64,000 nt of DNA from Chryseobacterium shigense (GTDB lineage Bacteria > Bacteroidota > Bacteroidia > Flavobacteriales > Weeksellaceae). The stretch spans positions 248,001-312,000 of the forward strand of contig NZ_JACHLC010000002.1 of assembly GCF_014207845.1 (NCBI RefSeq), read 5' to 3'. How positions within the stretch are numbered: the first letter of the stretch is position 1; every line of letters begins with the position of its first letter. This document shows positions 17,919 to 26,977 of this stretch, one piece after another. A model generated the notes under the pieces. The model saw only the letters and a program-made list of their open reading frames with translations. It did not search any database and had not been told where the DNA came from. The position numbers and the translations under genes were made by a program.

Positions 17919-19007
17919 ATGAACAGAGACCTTTACATTGATTTTGCCAAAGGAATGGCAACTCTTTCCATCATATTCATCCACACAGCATTTTGGTCAG
18001 GCCAGTTTTACATTCCGGCAGAAGTCAGGGTATTTTCTCTGGTATTTGATGTCGCCCTTTTTTATGCCCTAAGCGGAATCACCTCCGGATCCAATGTTGA
18101 AAAGACATTTTACAGGCTGTTAAAACTTCAGATCACCTATATGATCTTTGTAACATTCCTGTTCCTTCTTGATTATTTTTTCAAAGTTTTCGGATTAACG
18201 TTCTTCTCTGTGGAATGGCTTCAGAAATTTTATTCAACTTTCGGGTCAAAATATGCAGCCACAGGTGTTTCAGATATTCCACAATGGCAGAACCTGGGAA
18301 ACTGGTATCTCCATCAATACACCAATGCAGACACTTTCCCTGTTGTAATGGGAAGCTTCTGGTACCTTAAAGTTTATTTCATCCTGGCTGTTTTCGGAGC
18401 CCTGATCCTGCGATTTTTCCCAAAGCACATCAACTGGTTCATAGGACTTTGCCTGGCTTTAACTTTAATATTCAATCTTTTTCCGGAATATTATCCGGGA
18501 GGACAGGTAGGTTATGTCGCTTTTTATCTTGCCGTTTTCCTAATTGCAAACAGAATGCGTGGTAAAAAAATACCTGCAAAAATTATTCCTGTACTTTACA
18601 CAATAGTTGCAGCAGCTTTAATCTGGATGTTCTGGTATTACGGAAACGAGATCTTTTACAAAATCAATAAAAATAAATTCCCTCCAAAAATCCCTTATAT
18701 CATTTGGTCCCTGTTTTCATTAACTACATTGTTTGTACTCTACAACAGGTTAAAAATCACAAAAGAAAATTTCGTTACCCACATTGGTAAGAACGCCATC
18801 TTTTTTTATTTTGCCCAGGGAATAAGCTCATCCCTTGTGTATTTCATTGTTGTTTCTTTACAGGAAAATATGCCGTGGTGGCTGCTTATGATCCTTATTT
18901 ATATAATTAATATACTCTTAGCTTTCGCTATTGCAGCAGGATTAAAAAAAGTGGACGATCTTGGGTGGAAAATTTTGGAATTTTTAAGGAAAAAGACTGC
19001 TTCCTGA
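17919..19007 (+). CDS. Acyltransferase 3 family membrane protein
   Basis: A 362-residue polytopic protein with about ten membrane helices. It opens with MNRDLYIDFAKGMATLSIIFIHT, which matches the AT3 (acyltransferase 3) signature of a conserved Arg/Asp start and His in helix 1. AT3 proteins move acyl groups to sugars or other cell-surface molecules across the inner membrane; the acceptor here is unknown. The longer frame from 17877 adds 14 residues but would contain the promoter, so I used 17919. It is followed by miaE 75 bases on. Confidence 0.8.
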   Translation: MNRDLYIDFAKGMATLSIIFIHTAFWSGQFYIPAEVRVFSLVFDVALFYALSGITSGSNVEKTFYRLLKLQITYMIFVTFLFLLDYFFKVFGLTFFSVEWLQKFYSTFGSKYAATGVSDIPQWQNLGNWYLHQYTNADTFPVVMGSFWYLKVYFILAVFGALILRFFPKHINWFIGLCLALTLIFNLFPEYYPGGQVGYVAFYLAVFLIANRMRGKKIPAKIIPVLYTIVAAALIWMFWYYGNEIFYKINKNKFPPKIPYIIWSLFSLTTLFVLYNRLKITKENFVTHIGKNAIFFYFAQGISSSLVYFIVVSLQENMPWWLLMILIYIINILLAFAIAAGLKKVDDLGWKILEFLRKKTAS

Positions 19008-19082
19008 TACTTTAGATACCAATTTGAAATAAAATAAGCTTTCTTATTGCAATTTATTTTAATTTTACAAAAAATTCAAAGC

Positions 19083-19661
19083 ATGTTTAAGCTGAAACTT
19101 CCTACCGATCCAAGGTGGGCAAATATTGCTGAGGGAAACATTGAAGAAATTTTAACGGATCATGCATGGTGCGAGCAAAAAGCAGCAACAAATGCGATAG
19201 GTTTAATTACCATGCTTCCGGAATATCCTGAAATTGTTACAGAGCTTCTCGCCATTGCGCAGGAAGAGCTGGATCATTTTAACCAGGTTCATGAGATCAT
19301 CAAAAAAAGAGGCTATGCTTTTGGCAGGCCAAGAAAGGATGATTACGTAAATGAACTGGCTAAATTTATTATCCAGGGAAGCAGGGAGGATCTAATTGTG
19401 GATAAAATGCTTTTCGCAGCCATGATTGAAGCCAGAAGTTGTGAAAGATTTAAAGTTCTTACCGAAAATATAAAAGATGAAGAACTTAAAGCATTCTACA
19501 AAGAGCTGATGATCTCCGAAGCCAACCATTACACCACATTTATAGGATTTGCAAGACAGCTTGGAGATCCCGAAAAAGTAAACAGCCGTTGGGATGCATG
19601 GCTGGAATACGAAGCAGGCATCATCAAATCATACGGAAATAAAGAAACCATTCACGGTTAA
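19083..19661 (+). CDS. miaE: tRNA-(ms2io6A)-hydroxylase
   Basis: A 192-residue protein from the ATG at 19083 (MFKLKLPTDPRWANIAEGNIEEIL); the frame is open 12 codons upstream but those residues do not belong to the family. MiaE is a ferritin-like diiron oxygenase that hydroxylates the isopentenyl group of ms2i6A37 in tRNAs. The expected metal-ligand helices are present: ILTDHAWCEQKAA, AQEELDHFNQVHEII (ExxH), AMIEARSCERF and SEANHYTTF (ExxH). It sits in a rightward run of single genes. Confidence 0.92.
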   Translation: MFKLKLPTDPRWANIAEGNIEEILTDHAWCEQKAATNAIGLITMLPEYPEIVTELLAIAQEELDHFNQVHEIIKKRGYAFGRPRKDDYVNELAKFIIQGSREDLIVDKMLFAAMIEARSCERFKVLTENIKDEELKAFYKELMISEANHYTTFIGFARQLGDPEKVNSRWDAWLEYEAGIIKSYGNKETIHG

Positions 19662-19683
19662 AATATAAAAGTAAAAATCCAAG

Positions 19684-20301
19684 TTGAAAAAACTAACCTT
19701 CGAAAATATTGCCAATTTTTTCCTGAAAAATTTCTTTCAGGGACTGGTTATTATTGGACCAATAGGGCTTACCATCTTTGTGATCTGGTATATTGTAAGC
19801 GCTATTGACAATATCATTCCTTCCGTTGCCAAAGAAATTCCCGGGCTGGTTTTTGTTTCAACCATACTTATCACTGCGGTTCTGGGATATCTTGGAAATA
19901 AATTTGTAGTGGGAAGATTCTTTTTTGATACGATGGACAGCCTTCTGGAAAGAACTCCGGGAGTAAAACATATTTATACCCCTACAAAAGACGTTATGTC
20001 CTCATTTGTGGGAGACAAAAAAAAATTCAACGATCCGGTCTGGGTAAAAACCAATGAAAATCCTGAGATATGGAGAATTGGTTTCCTGACCCAAAAAGAA
20101 ATGTCGGACGTTGAGAAGCACAATTACGTTGCGGTATATCTGCCCCATTCCTATGCTATTTCAGGATGGGTAATTGTTACTGAAGAAAAAAACATCAAAC
20201 CTGTAGTGGGAATGACTGCTGCTTCTGCCATGAAGTTTGCAGTAAGCGGTGGTGTCGCCGGCTTCCATTCGGATGACAATATATTTAAGGCTCCGGAATA
20301 A
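19684..20301 (+). CDS. DUF502 family membrane protein
   Basis: A 205-residue protein with a TTG start (MKKLTFENIANFF); no ATG gives the family N-terminus. Two membrane helices (GLVIIGPIGLTIFVIWYIV near 20-40 and LVFVSTILITAVLGYLG near 55-72) are followed by the DUF502 soluble part (PGVKHIYTPTKDVMSSFVGDKKKF ... VAVYLPHSYAISGWVIVTEEKNI). The family function is unknown; it is widespread in bacteria and plants. It starts 22 bases after miaE, so cotranscription is likely. Confidence 0.88.
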   Translation: MKKLTFENIANFFLKNFFQGLVIIGPIGLTIFVIWYIVSAIDNIIPSVAKEIPGLVFVSTILITAVLGYLGNKFVVGRFFFDTMDSLLERTPGVKHIYTPTKDVMSSFVGDKKKFNDPVWVKTNENPEIWRIGFLTQKEMSDVEKHNYVAVYLPHSYAISGWVIVTEEKNIKPVVGMTAASAMKFAVSGGVAGFHSDDNIFKAPE

Positions 20302-20394
20302 ACCCTTCCGTTTCTTTAAATATACATTGATGGATTTGAAATTATTTTCAAACAAGATTTTCTTTACAAACAACCTGATAAAAAATTTTAACGC

Positions 20395-21771
20395 ATGAAA
20401 TTACCGTACGCGGAACCATTCCGTATCAAAATGGTGGAGGAAATCCGCCAGTCTACAAGAGAAGAAAGAGAACAGTGGCTTAAAGAAGCAAGTTATAATC
20501 TTTTTAACCTGAAATCATCACAGGTTTTCATTGACCTTCTTACCGACTCAGGTACAGGAGCCATGTCCGACAGGCAATGGGGCGCACTGATGACGGGAGA
20601 TGAAAGCTATGCAGGTTCCCGTTCTTTTGAACAGCTACAGAATACCGTTGAAAAAATCACCGGATTTAAATATTTACTGCCTACACACCAGGGAAGAGCC
20701 GCAGAAAACGTTCTTTTCTCCGTTCTTGTTAAAGAAGGCAATGTAGTTCCCGGAAATTCACATTTCGATACTACCAAAGGCCACATCGAGTTCAGAAAAG
20801 CCCACGCAATTGACTGTACCATTGACGAAGCTTTTGACATTAATGACCTTCATCCTTTTAAAGGAAATATCGACCTGGAAAAATTAGAAGAGGTTTATAA
20901 AAGCCATCCTAAAGAGAATATCCCTTTTTGCCTGATCACCATTACCTGCAATTCTTCCGGAGGGCAGCCCGTTTCTCTGGAAAACATGCAAGCGGTAAAA
21001 GAACTTTCCGATAAATACGGAATTCCTGTTTTCTTTGATTCAGCCAGGTTTGCAGAAAATGCTTATTTCATCAAGAAAAGAGAACAGGGCCAGGAAAACA
21101 GAAGCATCAAGGAAATCTGTAAAGAAATTTTCTCTTACGGAGACGGAATGACGATGAGCTCCAAGAAAGACGGTCTGGTAAATATCGGAGGATTCATTGC
21201 TTTAAACAGCGAAGAAGTTTTCAGAAAAGCATCCAATTTTACCATTATCTACGAAGGATTTATTACTTACGGAGGAATGGCCGGAAGAGATATGGCCGCT
21301 TTGGCTGTAGGTTTAGATGAAGCTACTGAATTTGCCTACCTTGAAAGCAGAATTTCACAGGTTGAATATCTTGGAAACAAACTGATTGAATATGGTATTC
21401 CTGTTCAGAAACCAATTGGCGGGCATGCCGTTTTCATTGATTCCCTGAATTTCCTTCCAAAAGTGTCCAGAGCGGAATATCCGGCACAGACTTTAGGACT
21501 TGAGATCTACAAGGAAGCAGGCATCAGGACAGTAGAAATCGGGACATTACTGGCAGACAGAGATCCTGAAACCAGGGAAAACCGCTATCCTAAGCTGGAA
21601 CTGGTACGTCTTGCCATTCCTAGAAGAACATATACCAATAATCATATGGATTATATTGCAGCAGCAATCAAAAACGTTTACGAAAGGCGTGATGAAATTT
21701 CCAAAGGATATAAAATTACCTGGGAACCTGACCTTTTAAGACACTTTACAGTACAGCTTGAAGAAGCATAA
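20395..21771 (+). CDS. tnaA: Tryptophanase
   Basis: A 458-residue PLP beta-eliminating lyase that converts tryptophan to indole, pyruvate and ammonia. The PLP lysine is Lys258 in MSSKKDGLV. The choice between tryptophanase and tyrosine phenol-lyase rests on GIRTVEIGTLLADRD: tryptophanases have VEIG here, tyrosine phenol-lyases MERG, whose Arg binds the phenol. The C-terminus (YEP-like WEPDLLRHFTVQL) also fits. No TnaC-like leader peptide is visible in the 93 bases upstream, so Escherichia coli-type attenuation is not supported. It ends in a strong terminator. Confidence 0.93.
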   Translation: MKLPYAEPFRIKMVEEIRQSTREEREQWLKEASYNLFNLKSSQVFIDLLTDSGTGAMSDRQWGALMTGDESYAGSRSFEQLQNTVEKITGFKYLLPTHQGRAAENVLFSVLVKEGNVVPGNSHFDTTKGHIEFRKAHAIDCTIDEAFDINDLHPFKGNIDLEKLEEVYKSHPKENIPFCLITITCNSSGGQPVSLENMQAVKELSDKYGIPVFFDSARFAENAYFIKKREQGQENRSIKEICKEIFSYGDGMTMSSKKDGLVNIGGFIALNSEEVFRKASNFTIIYEGFITYGGMAGRDMAALAVGLDEATEFAYLESRISQVEYLGNKLIEYGIPVQKPIGGHAVFIDSLNFLPKVSRAEYPAQTLGLEIYKEAGIRTVEIGTLLADRDPETRENRYPKLELVRLAIPRRTYTNNHMDYIAAAIKNVYERRDEISKGYKITWEPDLLRHFTVQLEEA

Positions 21772-21777
21772 AAACAG

Positions 21778-21804
21778 AACCGGGATTTATTTCCCGGTTT
21801 TTTG
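21778..21804 (+). terminator. Terminator of tnaA
   Basis: AACCGGGA, a short loop, TTCCCGGTT and a T run directly after the stop codon. Confidence 0.85.
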
Positions 21805-21927
21805 ATCTATCTGCTTTTGGGGAAAAAAATTAATTCCAGTTTTTTAAAAACCAACAAAGCATTATGCTTTTCATTTAATTTTAAATCATATTCAATTATT
21901 TTTTCCAATTAATGAGTGTTTTTAATT

Positions 21928-21971
21928 TACATTTGCACATGTCAAAACAATAGTTTACAGATTTGTAAACT
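21928..21971 (+). promoter_or_regulatory. Promoter with perfect inverted-repeat operator before the monooxygenase operon
   Basis: TACATTTG (-7) at 21928-21935. AGTTTACA (21952-21959), four bases, TGTAAACT (21964-21971) is a perfect inverted repeat placed just after the expected start of transcription and 33 bases before the ATG. This is the position of a repressor site. The regulator is not encoded nearby. Confidence 0.6.
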
Positions 21972-22004
21972 AAAACACTAACTGAAAAAATCCATTATTC
22001 CGAA

Positions 22005-23084
22005 ATGAACAAAATTGCTGTCGTGGGCGCCGGCATCTCCGGCTTAAGCATAGCGAATTATCTGGAAAAACACCAATTAGATTATCACATTTACGAAAGA
22101 AGAAAAAAAGATGATCTTACCGGTCATGGCTTTCTGCTTCCGAAAGAGGGAATAGAATATCTTTCGCAGATCGTTGAACCTTCCGTTCTTTTTAAGCAGG
22201 GTAATTTTTTAAAGAAATACATCCGGTATTCACATACAGGGAAAGTACTTGCTGAAAAGGATCTCCATGATGTTTTTGTTATTTCAAGAAGCTCTCTGAT
22301 TGACATCCTCGCCCGGAATATTCCTGCAGAAAAGATCTCATATGAAGAAACAGTAACTCCGTGCAGCATTCAGAAAGGAAAACTGAAAAAGCAGGATGGG
22401 ACTTATATAGATGCCAATCTAGCCATCGTTTCAGACGGTTCCAAAAGCCGCATCAGAAGGGTAATATTCAAAGGAGAAACCATGAAAAGCGTCCGGGAAA
22501 ATGAAGTCGTCAACATCATCAGATGCAGAGATGTTGCAGCACGTTTGGAGGATAATTTTATGAAATATCATCATGAAGATGGTGGCCTGAGTTTCGGAAT
22601 TCTTAAGCTTTCCGAAGATACGGTCCTGTGGTACTCTCAGTTCGACAACGAAAAATACAGGATCAATGAACAATGTTCTGCTGAAAGCCTGAAAAACTAT
22701 ATGTTTGAAATTTTTGACAACTGGGATCCGATGGTATCTTCTATTGTTAAAGGATCAAATTACGAAAATGTTCATCTGTGGAGAGTATATGAACTTGAAA
22801 AACTTAATCCTTTTTACAAAGACAATATTGTATTCATAGGAGACGCAGCCCATCCGCTCATTCCTTTTACAAGCCAGGGTGTAACTTCCGCACTAAAAGA
22901 TTCGTTTACACTGACGAAATATTTAACTTCAGAAAAAAACACCTCTGAAGCTTTCAGAAAATACGAAGCTGAAAGAAAACCGGAAATAGAAATCCATATC
23001 AGGAACGGAAGAACCCTTCTGGATCAGTTTCTGAAACCTCTTGATCAGCAGACAGAAAATATTTTACCCATATCATACAAATAA
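22005..23084 (+). CDS. FAD-dependent monooxygenase (UbiH/PHBH type)
   Basis: A 359-residue flavoprotein. The N-terminal Rossmann motif is VVGAGISGLSIANYL (GxGxxG, residues 7-12) with the acidic ribose-binding end HIYERR. The segment VFIGDAAHPLIPFTSQGVTSAL near 285 is the family GD(A)xH motif that contacts FAD ribose and the second substrate region. Such enzymes hydroxylate aromatic or polycyclic substrates with NAD(P)H and O2; the substrate here is unknown. It is cotranscribed with the PLP enzyme five bases downstream and is probably repressed through the upstream palindrome. The family includes the tetracycline-modifying TetX, but I see no specific reason to assign that role. Confidence 0.82.
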   Translation: MNKIAVVGAGISGLSIANYLEKHQLDYHIYERRKKDDLTGHGFLLPKEGIEYLSQIVEPSVLFKQGNFLKKYIRYSHTGKVLAEKDLHDVFVISRSSLIDILARNIPAEKISYEETVTPCSIQKGKLKKQDGTYIDANLAIVSDGSKSRIRRVIFKGETMKSVRENEVVNIIRCRDVAARLEDNFMKYHHEDGGLSFGILKLSEDTVLWYSQFDNEKYRINEQCSAESLKNYMFEIFDNWDPMVSSIVKGSNYENVHLWRVYELEKLNPFYKDNIVFIGDAAHPLIPFTSQGVTSALKDSFTLTKYLTSEKNTSEAFRKYEAERKPEIEIHIRNGRTLLDQFLKPLDQQTENILPISYK

Positions 23085-23089
23085 AACCC

Positions 23090-24247
23090 ATGTTTACCAA
23101 CAACGATATTAACTTTGACGCTTTAAAGAGAAAAGCCTATAACGGACGATGGGCAGCCATAGAAGAAGGAATTATTCCACTCACAGCTGCTGATCCCGAC
23201 TTCAGGACCGCCCCCGAAATCGAGCAGGGAATTATAGAATACATCAAAGACGGATATCTGAGCTATGGCCCGTTCTCCGGACTTCCCGAATTCAAAAAAA
23301 ACGTTGCAGAACATTTCAACACAGAGAAACATGGCAGTTTTACCCCGGAAAATGTACTTGCCGTCAACAGTGCTGCCCAGGGAATGTTCCTTATTGCATC
23401 CTATGTTTTAAAACCCGGAGATGAAGCCGTTATTTTAGATCCGGTAGATTTTCTCTTTAAAAGATCCGTGGAAGCAGCAGGCGGAACTGTAAAATTATGC
23501 CCTGTAGATCACATAACAGGGGACATCAATTTTGAAAAACTGACAGAGCTCATCAATCCGAAAACAAAGTTGATCAGCATTTGCAACCCCCACAATCCGC
23601 TTGGAAAAGTATATTCTAAAGAAGTTTTGAAAAAATTCTCCGAAATAGCGTCTGCCCATGATCTTTGGATAATGAGTGACGAAATCTGGAGTGATATCGT
23701 TTACGACAACCGGGATTTTCACACCTATTCATCCGTTTCTGAGGAAGCAAAAAGAAAGAGTTTTACAGTTTATGGGTTTTCAAAATCATTTGGAATTGCA
23801 GGATTAAGGATTGGTGCTGTTTTATGTAATGACCAAGAAATCCTTGATGATTTTACAGAAAAATCCAATTTCAATTCTACGATAGAGGGCGTTTCCACAC
23901 TTTCGCAGATTGCCGCCAGTGTAGCCCTGGAAAAAGCAAAACCCTGGTATAAAGAATTTTTGAGCCACCTGCAGCAGAACAGGGATCTCGCATTCAACAT
24001 TCTTAGCCGTTCGGAAATCCTAAGCCCGAATTTGCCTGAAGCCACTTTCGTATTATTTCCGGAGATTAAAAACAATTTAACCAGCGATGAATTCACCCAA
24101 CATGTACTGCACCACGGAAAAGTAGCCGTAGTTCCCGGTTCCGAAAGATGGTTTGGAAAGGGCGCTGAAGGTCATATCAGAATTTGCTTTTCCACTTCCC
24201 GGGAAATTCTGGAAGAGGGACTCGACCGAATAATCAGAAGCTTTTAA
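23090..24247 (+). CDS. PLP-dependent aminotransferase / C-S lyase (class I/II, MalY-PatB-like)
   Basis: A 385-residue fold-type I PLP enzyme. The internal aldimine lysine is Lys232 in VYGFSKSFGIAGLRIG; SICNPHNPLGKVY carries the conserved NPxNPxG-like loop, and MSDEIWSDIVYD the Asp that contacts the pyridine nitrogen with a Tyr nearby. The C-terminal RICFSTS holds the carboxylate-binding Arg. The opening (RWAAIEEGIIPLTAADPDFRTAPEI) resembles MalY/PatB cystathionine beta-lyases as well as aspartate aminotransferases, so the reaction is undecided. It is the second gene of the operon with the FAD monooxygenase, suggesting joint work on one amino-acid-derived compound. Confidence 0.8.
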   Translation: MFTNNDINFDALKRKAYNGRWAAIEEGIIPLTAADPDFRTAPEIEQGIIEYIKDGYLSYGPFSGLPEFKKNVAEHFNTEKHGSFTPENVLAVNSAAQGMFLIASYVLKPGDEAVILDPVDFLFKRSVEAAGGTVKLCPVDHITGDINFEKLTELINPKTKLISICNPHNPLGKVYSKEVLKKFSEIASAHDLWIMSDEIWSDIVYDNRDFHTYSSVSEEAKRKSFTVYGFSKSFGIAGLRIGAVLCNDQEILDDFTEKSNFNSTIEGVSTLSQIAASVALEKAKPWYKEFLSHLQQNRDLAFNILSRSEILSPNLPEATFVLFPEIKNNLTSDEFTQHVLHHGKVAVVPGSERWFGKGAEGHIRICFSTSREILEEGLDRIIRSF

Positions 24248-24352
24248 CGTTAAAATTTTTCGCTATTTAAATGATATTGATTAATAATTTTCTTGATTTA
24301 ATGAAAATTTAATTTGTTTTAAAAAATTCTTACACAATAGCATATTTTCATG

Positions 24353-24382
24353 TTGATTTGACAGTAAAATTCAATATTTTTG
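24353..24382 (+). promoter_or_regulatory. Bacteroidota-type promoter of the TonB receptor gene
   Basis: TTG at 24353-24355, 19 bases, TATTTTTG at 24375-24382, about 26 bases before the ATG. Confidence 0.7.
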
Positions 24383-24408
24383 ATACAATCACAACTTAAA
24401 TACGAAAT

Positions 24409-26838
24409 ATGAGATTGAAGTACACAAGCGTTCTTTTTTTAGGGACCGTATCTATGCTGTATTCACAAAATACAAATGATACAATTTCCAAAGAATCAAA
24501 AATAGATGAGGTTTCCATCACCGGAAGCCGGAATAAGAAAAGGACGGTTATCAACACTCCGGTTCCTGTAGATGTAATTGATATCAAGCAGGTAAGCCAG
24601 TCAACCGGGCAAATAGAAGTAAACCAGCTTCTTCAGTTCAGCGCTCCTTCTTTTAACTCCAACAAACAATCCGGATCAGACGGGGCCGATGCAACAGACC
24701 CGGCAACACTTCGCGGACTTGGGCCGGATCAAACACTTCTCTTACTGAACGGAAAAAGATACCACCAGTCTTCACTGATCAATGTCTTCGGAACGAAAGG
24801 CAGAGGAAATACGGGATCGGATATGAATACCATTCCCATCGGGGCAATAAAAAGGATCGAGGTTCTCCGTGACGGAGCTTCCGCACAATACGGTTCTGAT
24901 GCCATTGCCGGAGTGATCAATGTTATTCTTAATGACCGCAACCACGGTTTTGAAGGCAATGCTTTTTACGGAATGAATCTTTTTAAAAGCCCGGGAAATA
25001 ATGATGTGGTTTCAGATCATAAAATAGACGGAACCACTTTTGATTTCAGTGGAAATTTAGGAACAAAAATAGGCAATAAAGGAGGCTTTGGTAACTTCAC
25101 CGTAGAATTTATCAATAAGGACCGTACCATAAGAAACGCAAACCCGGAGAAATACACATCACCAAGAGAAAGGTTTGGAGATGCAAAGTCCCAGAATATT
25201 TATTTCTTCGGAAACATAGAATTACCTTTATCCGATGGACTGAAATTCTATTCCCGCCAGGGGTTTTCCTATCGTAAGACCAATGCTTACGCCTGGACAA
25301 GAACACCGGATGCAGACGGAAATATTCCTGAAATATATCCTAACGGGTTTAATCCTATAGAAGATACCAGCATTACGGATTTTACTTTTGACAACGGATT
25401 GAAATTTAAAGTTGCCGATTGGGATGTAGATTTCTACAATGCCTTCGGAAGCAATAGGTTTACTTATCAGATAGACAACACTATAAATGCGACACTGGGA
25501 GTAAATTCCCCTACAAGTTTCAATGCCGGCGGTCATGCTCTTTTACAAAATACAACAGGCTTTAATTCATCAAAGCAATTCAATGTTCTTAAAGGACTGA
25601 ACGTTGCCTTCGGTTCTGAATTCAGGTATGAGCAGTTTGAGATCATTAAAGGAGAAGAAGCGTCTTATGCCATGTATGATATCAACGGAAATGTTGTAAC
25701 GGCAAGCACTCCCGGAAGTTTACTGGTTATAAATCCGCTTTCAGGCGATGTGCGTCCTGGTGGTTCGCAGGGCTTTCCCGGATATTCACAGGAATTTAAG
25801 AAAAACAGGAACAATTTTGCCGCATATATTGATACTGAGCTTGATATTACCAAAAACTGGATGATCAGTGTGGCTGGAAGGTTTGAAAACTATAGTGATT
25901 TCGGAAGTACTTTGAACGGTAAATTTGCAACCCGTTATGCCATTACCCCTCAATTGGCATTCAGAGGCTCGGTTTCTACAGGATTCAGGGCTCCTTCTCT
26001 TGCACAGAAATTCTATAGTCTCCAGTTTACAAATTTTCAAGGAGGAAATCTGGTTACCATCCAACTTGCTGCTAATGATAGTGATTTAGCAAAACTTATA
26101 ATTCCTCAATTAAAACAAGAGACATCTTTGAATGGTAGTGCCGGATTTACATTTAATACAGGGAAATTTACTGCAACAATAGACGGATACTACATTAAGG
26201 TAAAAGACAGAATTGTATTAACCGGAAACTTCACTCAGGATGATGATGCGATTGGTCAAATTCTAATTGATAACCATATTGATCAGGCTCAGTTTTTTTC
26301 TAATGCATTAGATACCAGAACTAAAGGTATTGATATTATTTTAAGTTATACTGAAAATCTTGGCTCCGGGAAACTTTCCGCCACGCTAGCAGGAAATTAC
26401 AACGAAATGGAGATCACCAAAGTAAATACCTCAGAAAAGCTGAAAGGCAAAGAAGATACTTATCTGAGCGCAAGAGAAAGGGCATTTATTTTAGCTTCTG
26501 CTCCAAAAACAAAGGTCAACCTGAATTTAAACTATAAGATTAATAAGTTTAATGCCAATGTTCAGCTTGTAAGGTTCGACAAAGTAAAACTGATCGGTTA
26601 TGGCGGAGCAGATGACTATCAGCTATATGGAGCAAAAGTAACCACAGATATTTCTTTCGGATATGAATTCTCCAAAAACTTCAACCTGACTATCGGAAGC
26701 AAAAACCTATTCAACCGCTACCCAACGCTTCAAACAGCACATGTAGACGGAAATACAGAATCAGGAGGAATCTTTGACCCTGTACAGATGGGTTTTGCAG
26801 GAAGACAGGCTTTTGCCAGACTTAATTTCAAGTTTTAA
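24409..26838 (+). CDS. TonB-dependent receptor
   Basis: An 809-residue outer-membrane receptor. A signal peptide (SMLYSQ) is followed directly by the plug (VSITGSRNKKRTVINTPVPVDVI ... LRGLGPDQTLLLLNGKRYHQS ... IKRIEVLRDGASAQYGSDAIAGVINVIL, residues ~40-175), then the 22-strand barrel ending RQAFARLNFKF with terminal aromatic. There is no carboxypeptidase-like N-terminal domain and no SusD partner, so it is not a typical SusCD glycan importer. The ligand is unknown. It has its own promoter; no terminator is obvious in 26839-26977, where I see no gene either. Confidence 0.92.
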   Translation: MRLKYTSVLFLGTVSMLYSQNTNDTISKESKIDEVSITGSRNKKRTVINTPVPVDVIDIKQVSQSTGQIEVNQLLQFSAPSFNSNKQSGSDGADATDPATLRGLGPDQTLLLLNGKRYHQSSLINVFGTKGRGNTGSDMNTIPIGAIKRIEVLRDGASAQYGSDAIAGVINVILNDRNHGFEGNAFYGMNLFKSPGNNDVVSDHKIDGTTFDFSGNLGTKIGNKGGFGNFTVEFINKDRTIRNANPEKYTSPRERFGDAKSQNIYFFGNIELPLSDGLKFYSRQGFSYRKTNAYAWTRTPDADGNIPEIYPNGFNPIEDTSITDFTFDNGLKFKVADWDVDFYNAFGSNRFTYQIDNTINATLGVNSPTSFNAGGHALLQNTTGFNSSKQFNVLKGLNVAFGSEFRYEQFEIIKGEEASYAMYDINGNVVTASTPGSLLVINPLSGDVRPGGSQGFPGYSQEFKKNRNNFAAYIDTELDITKNWMISVAGRFENYSDFGSTLNGKFATRYAITPQLAFRGSVSTGFRAPSLAQKFYSLQFTNFQGGNLVTIQLAANDSDLAKLIIPQLKQETSLNGSAGFTFNTGKFTATIDGYYIKVKDRIVLTGNFTQDDDAIGQILIDNHIDQAQFFSNALDTRTKGIDIILSYTENLGSGKLSATLAGNYNEMEITKVNTSEKLKGKEDTYLSARERAFILASAPKTKVNLNLNYKINKFNANVQLVRFDKVKLIGYGGADDYQLYGAKVTTDISFGYEFSKNFNLTIGSKNLFNRYPTLQTAHVDGNTESGGIFDPVQMGFAGRQAFARLNFKF

Positions 26839-26977
26839 AATATTATTTTTTTATTAAGAAGGCTGTATCAAAGATGCTGTTAATTTTAACACAAAAATTA
26901 CCTTTCGCCTATTCGAAAGAAACTAAAATGGAACCGAAAAGTTAATTTAACAAAGCATTCACACGGTGCAGTCTTTT

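Noticed and set aside
20302..20394. TnaC-like leader peptide before tnaA
   Set aside because: No short ORF with the required Trp codon and Rho-dependent layout in the 93 bases upstream.
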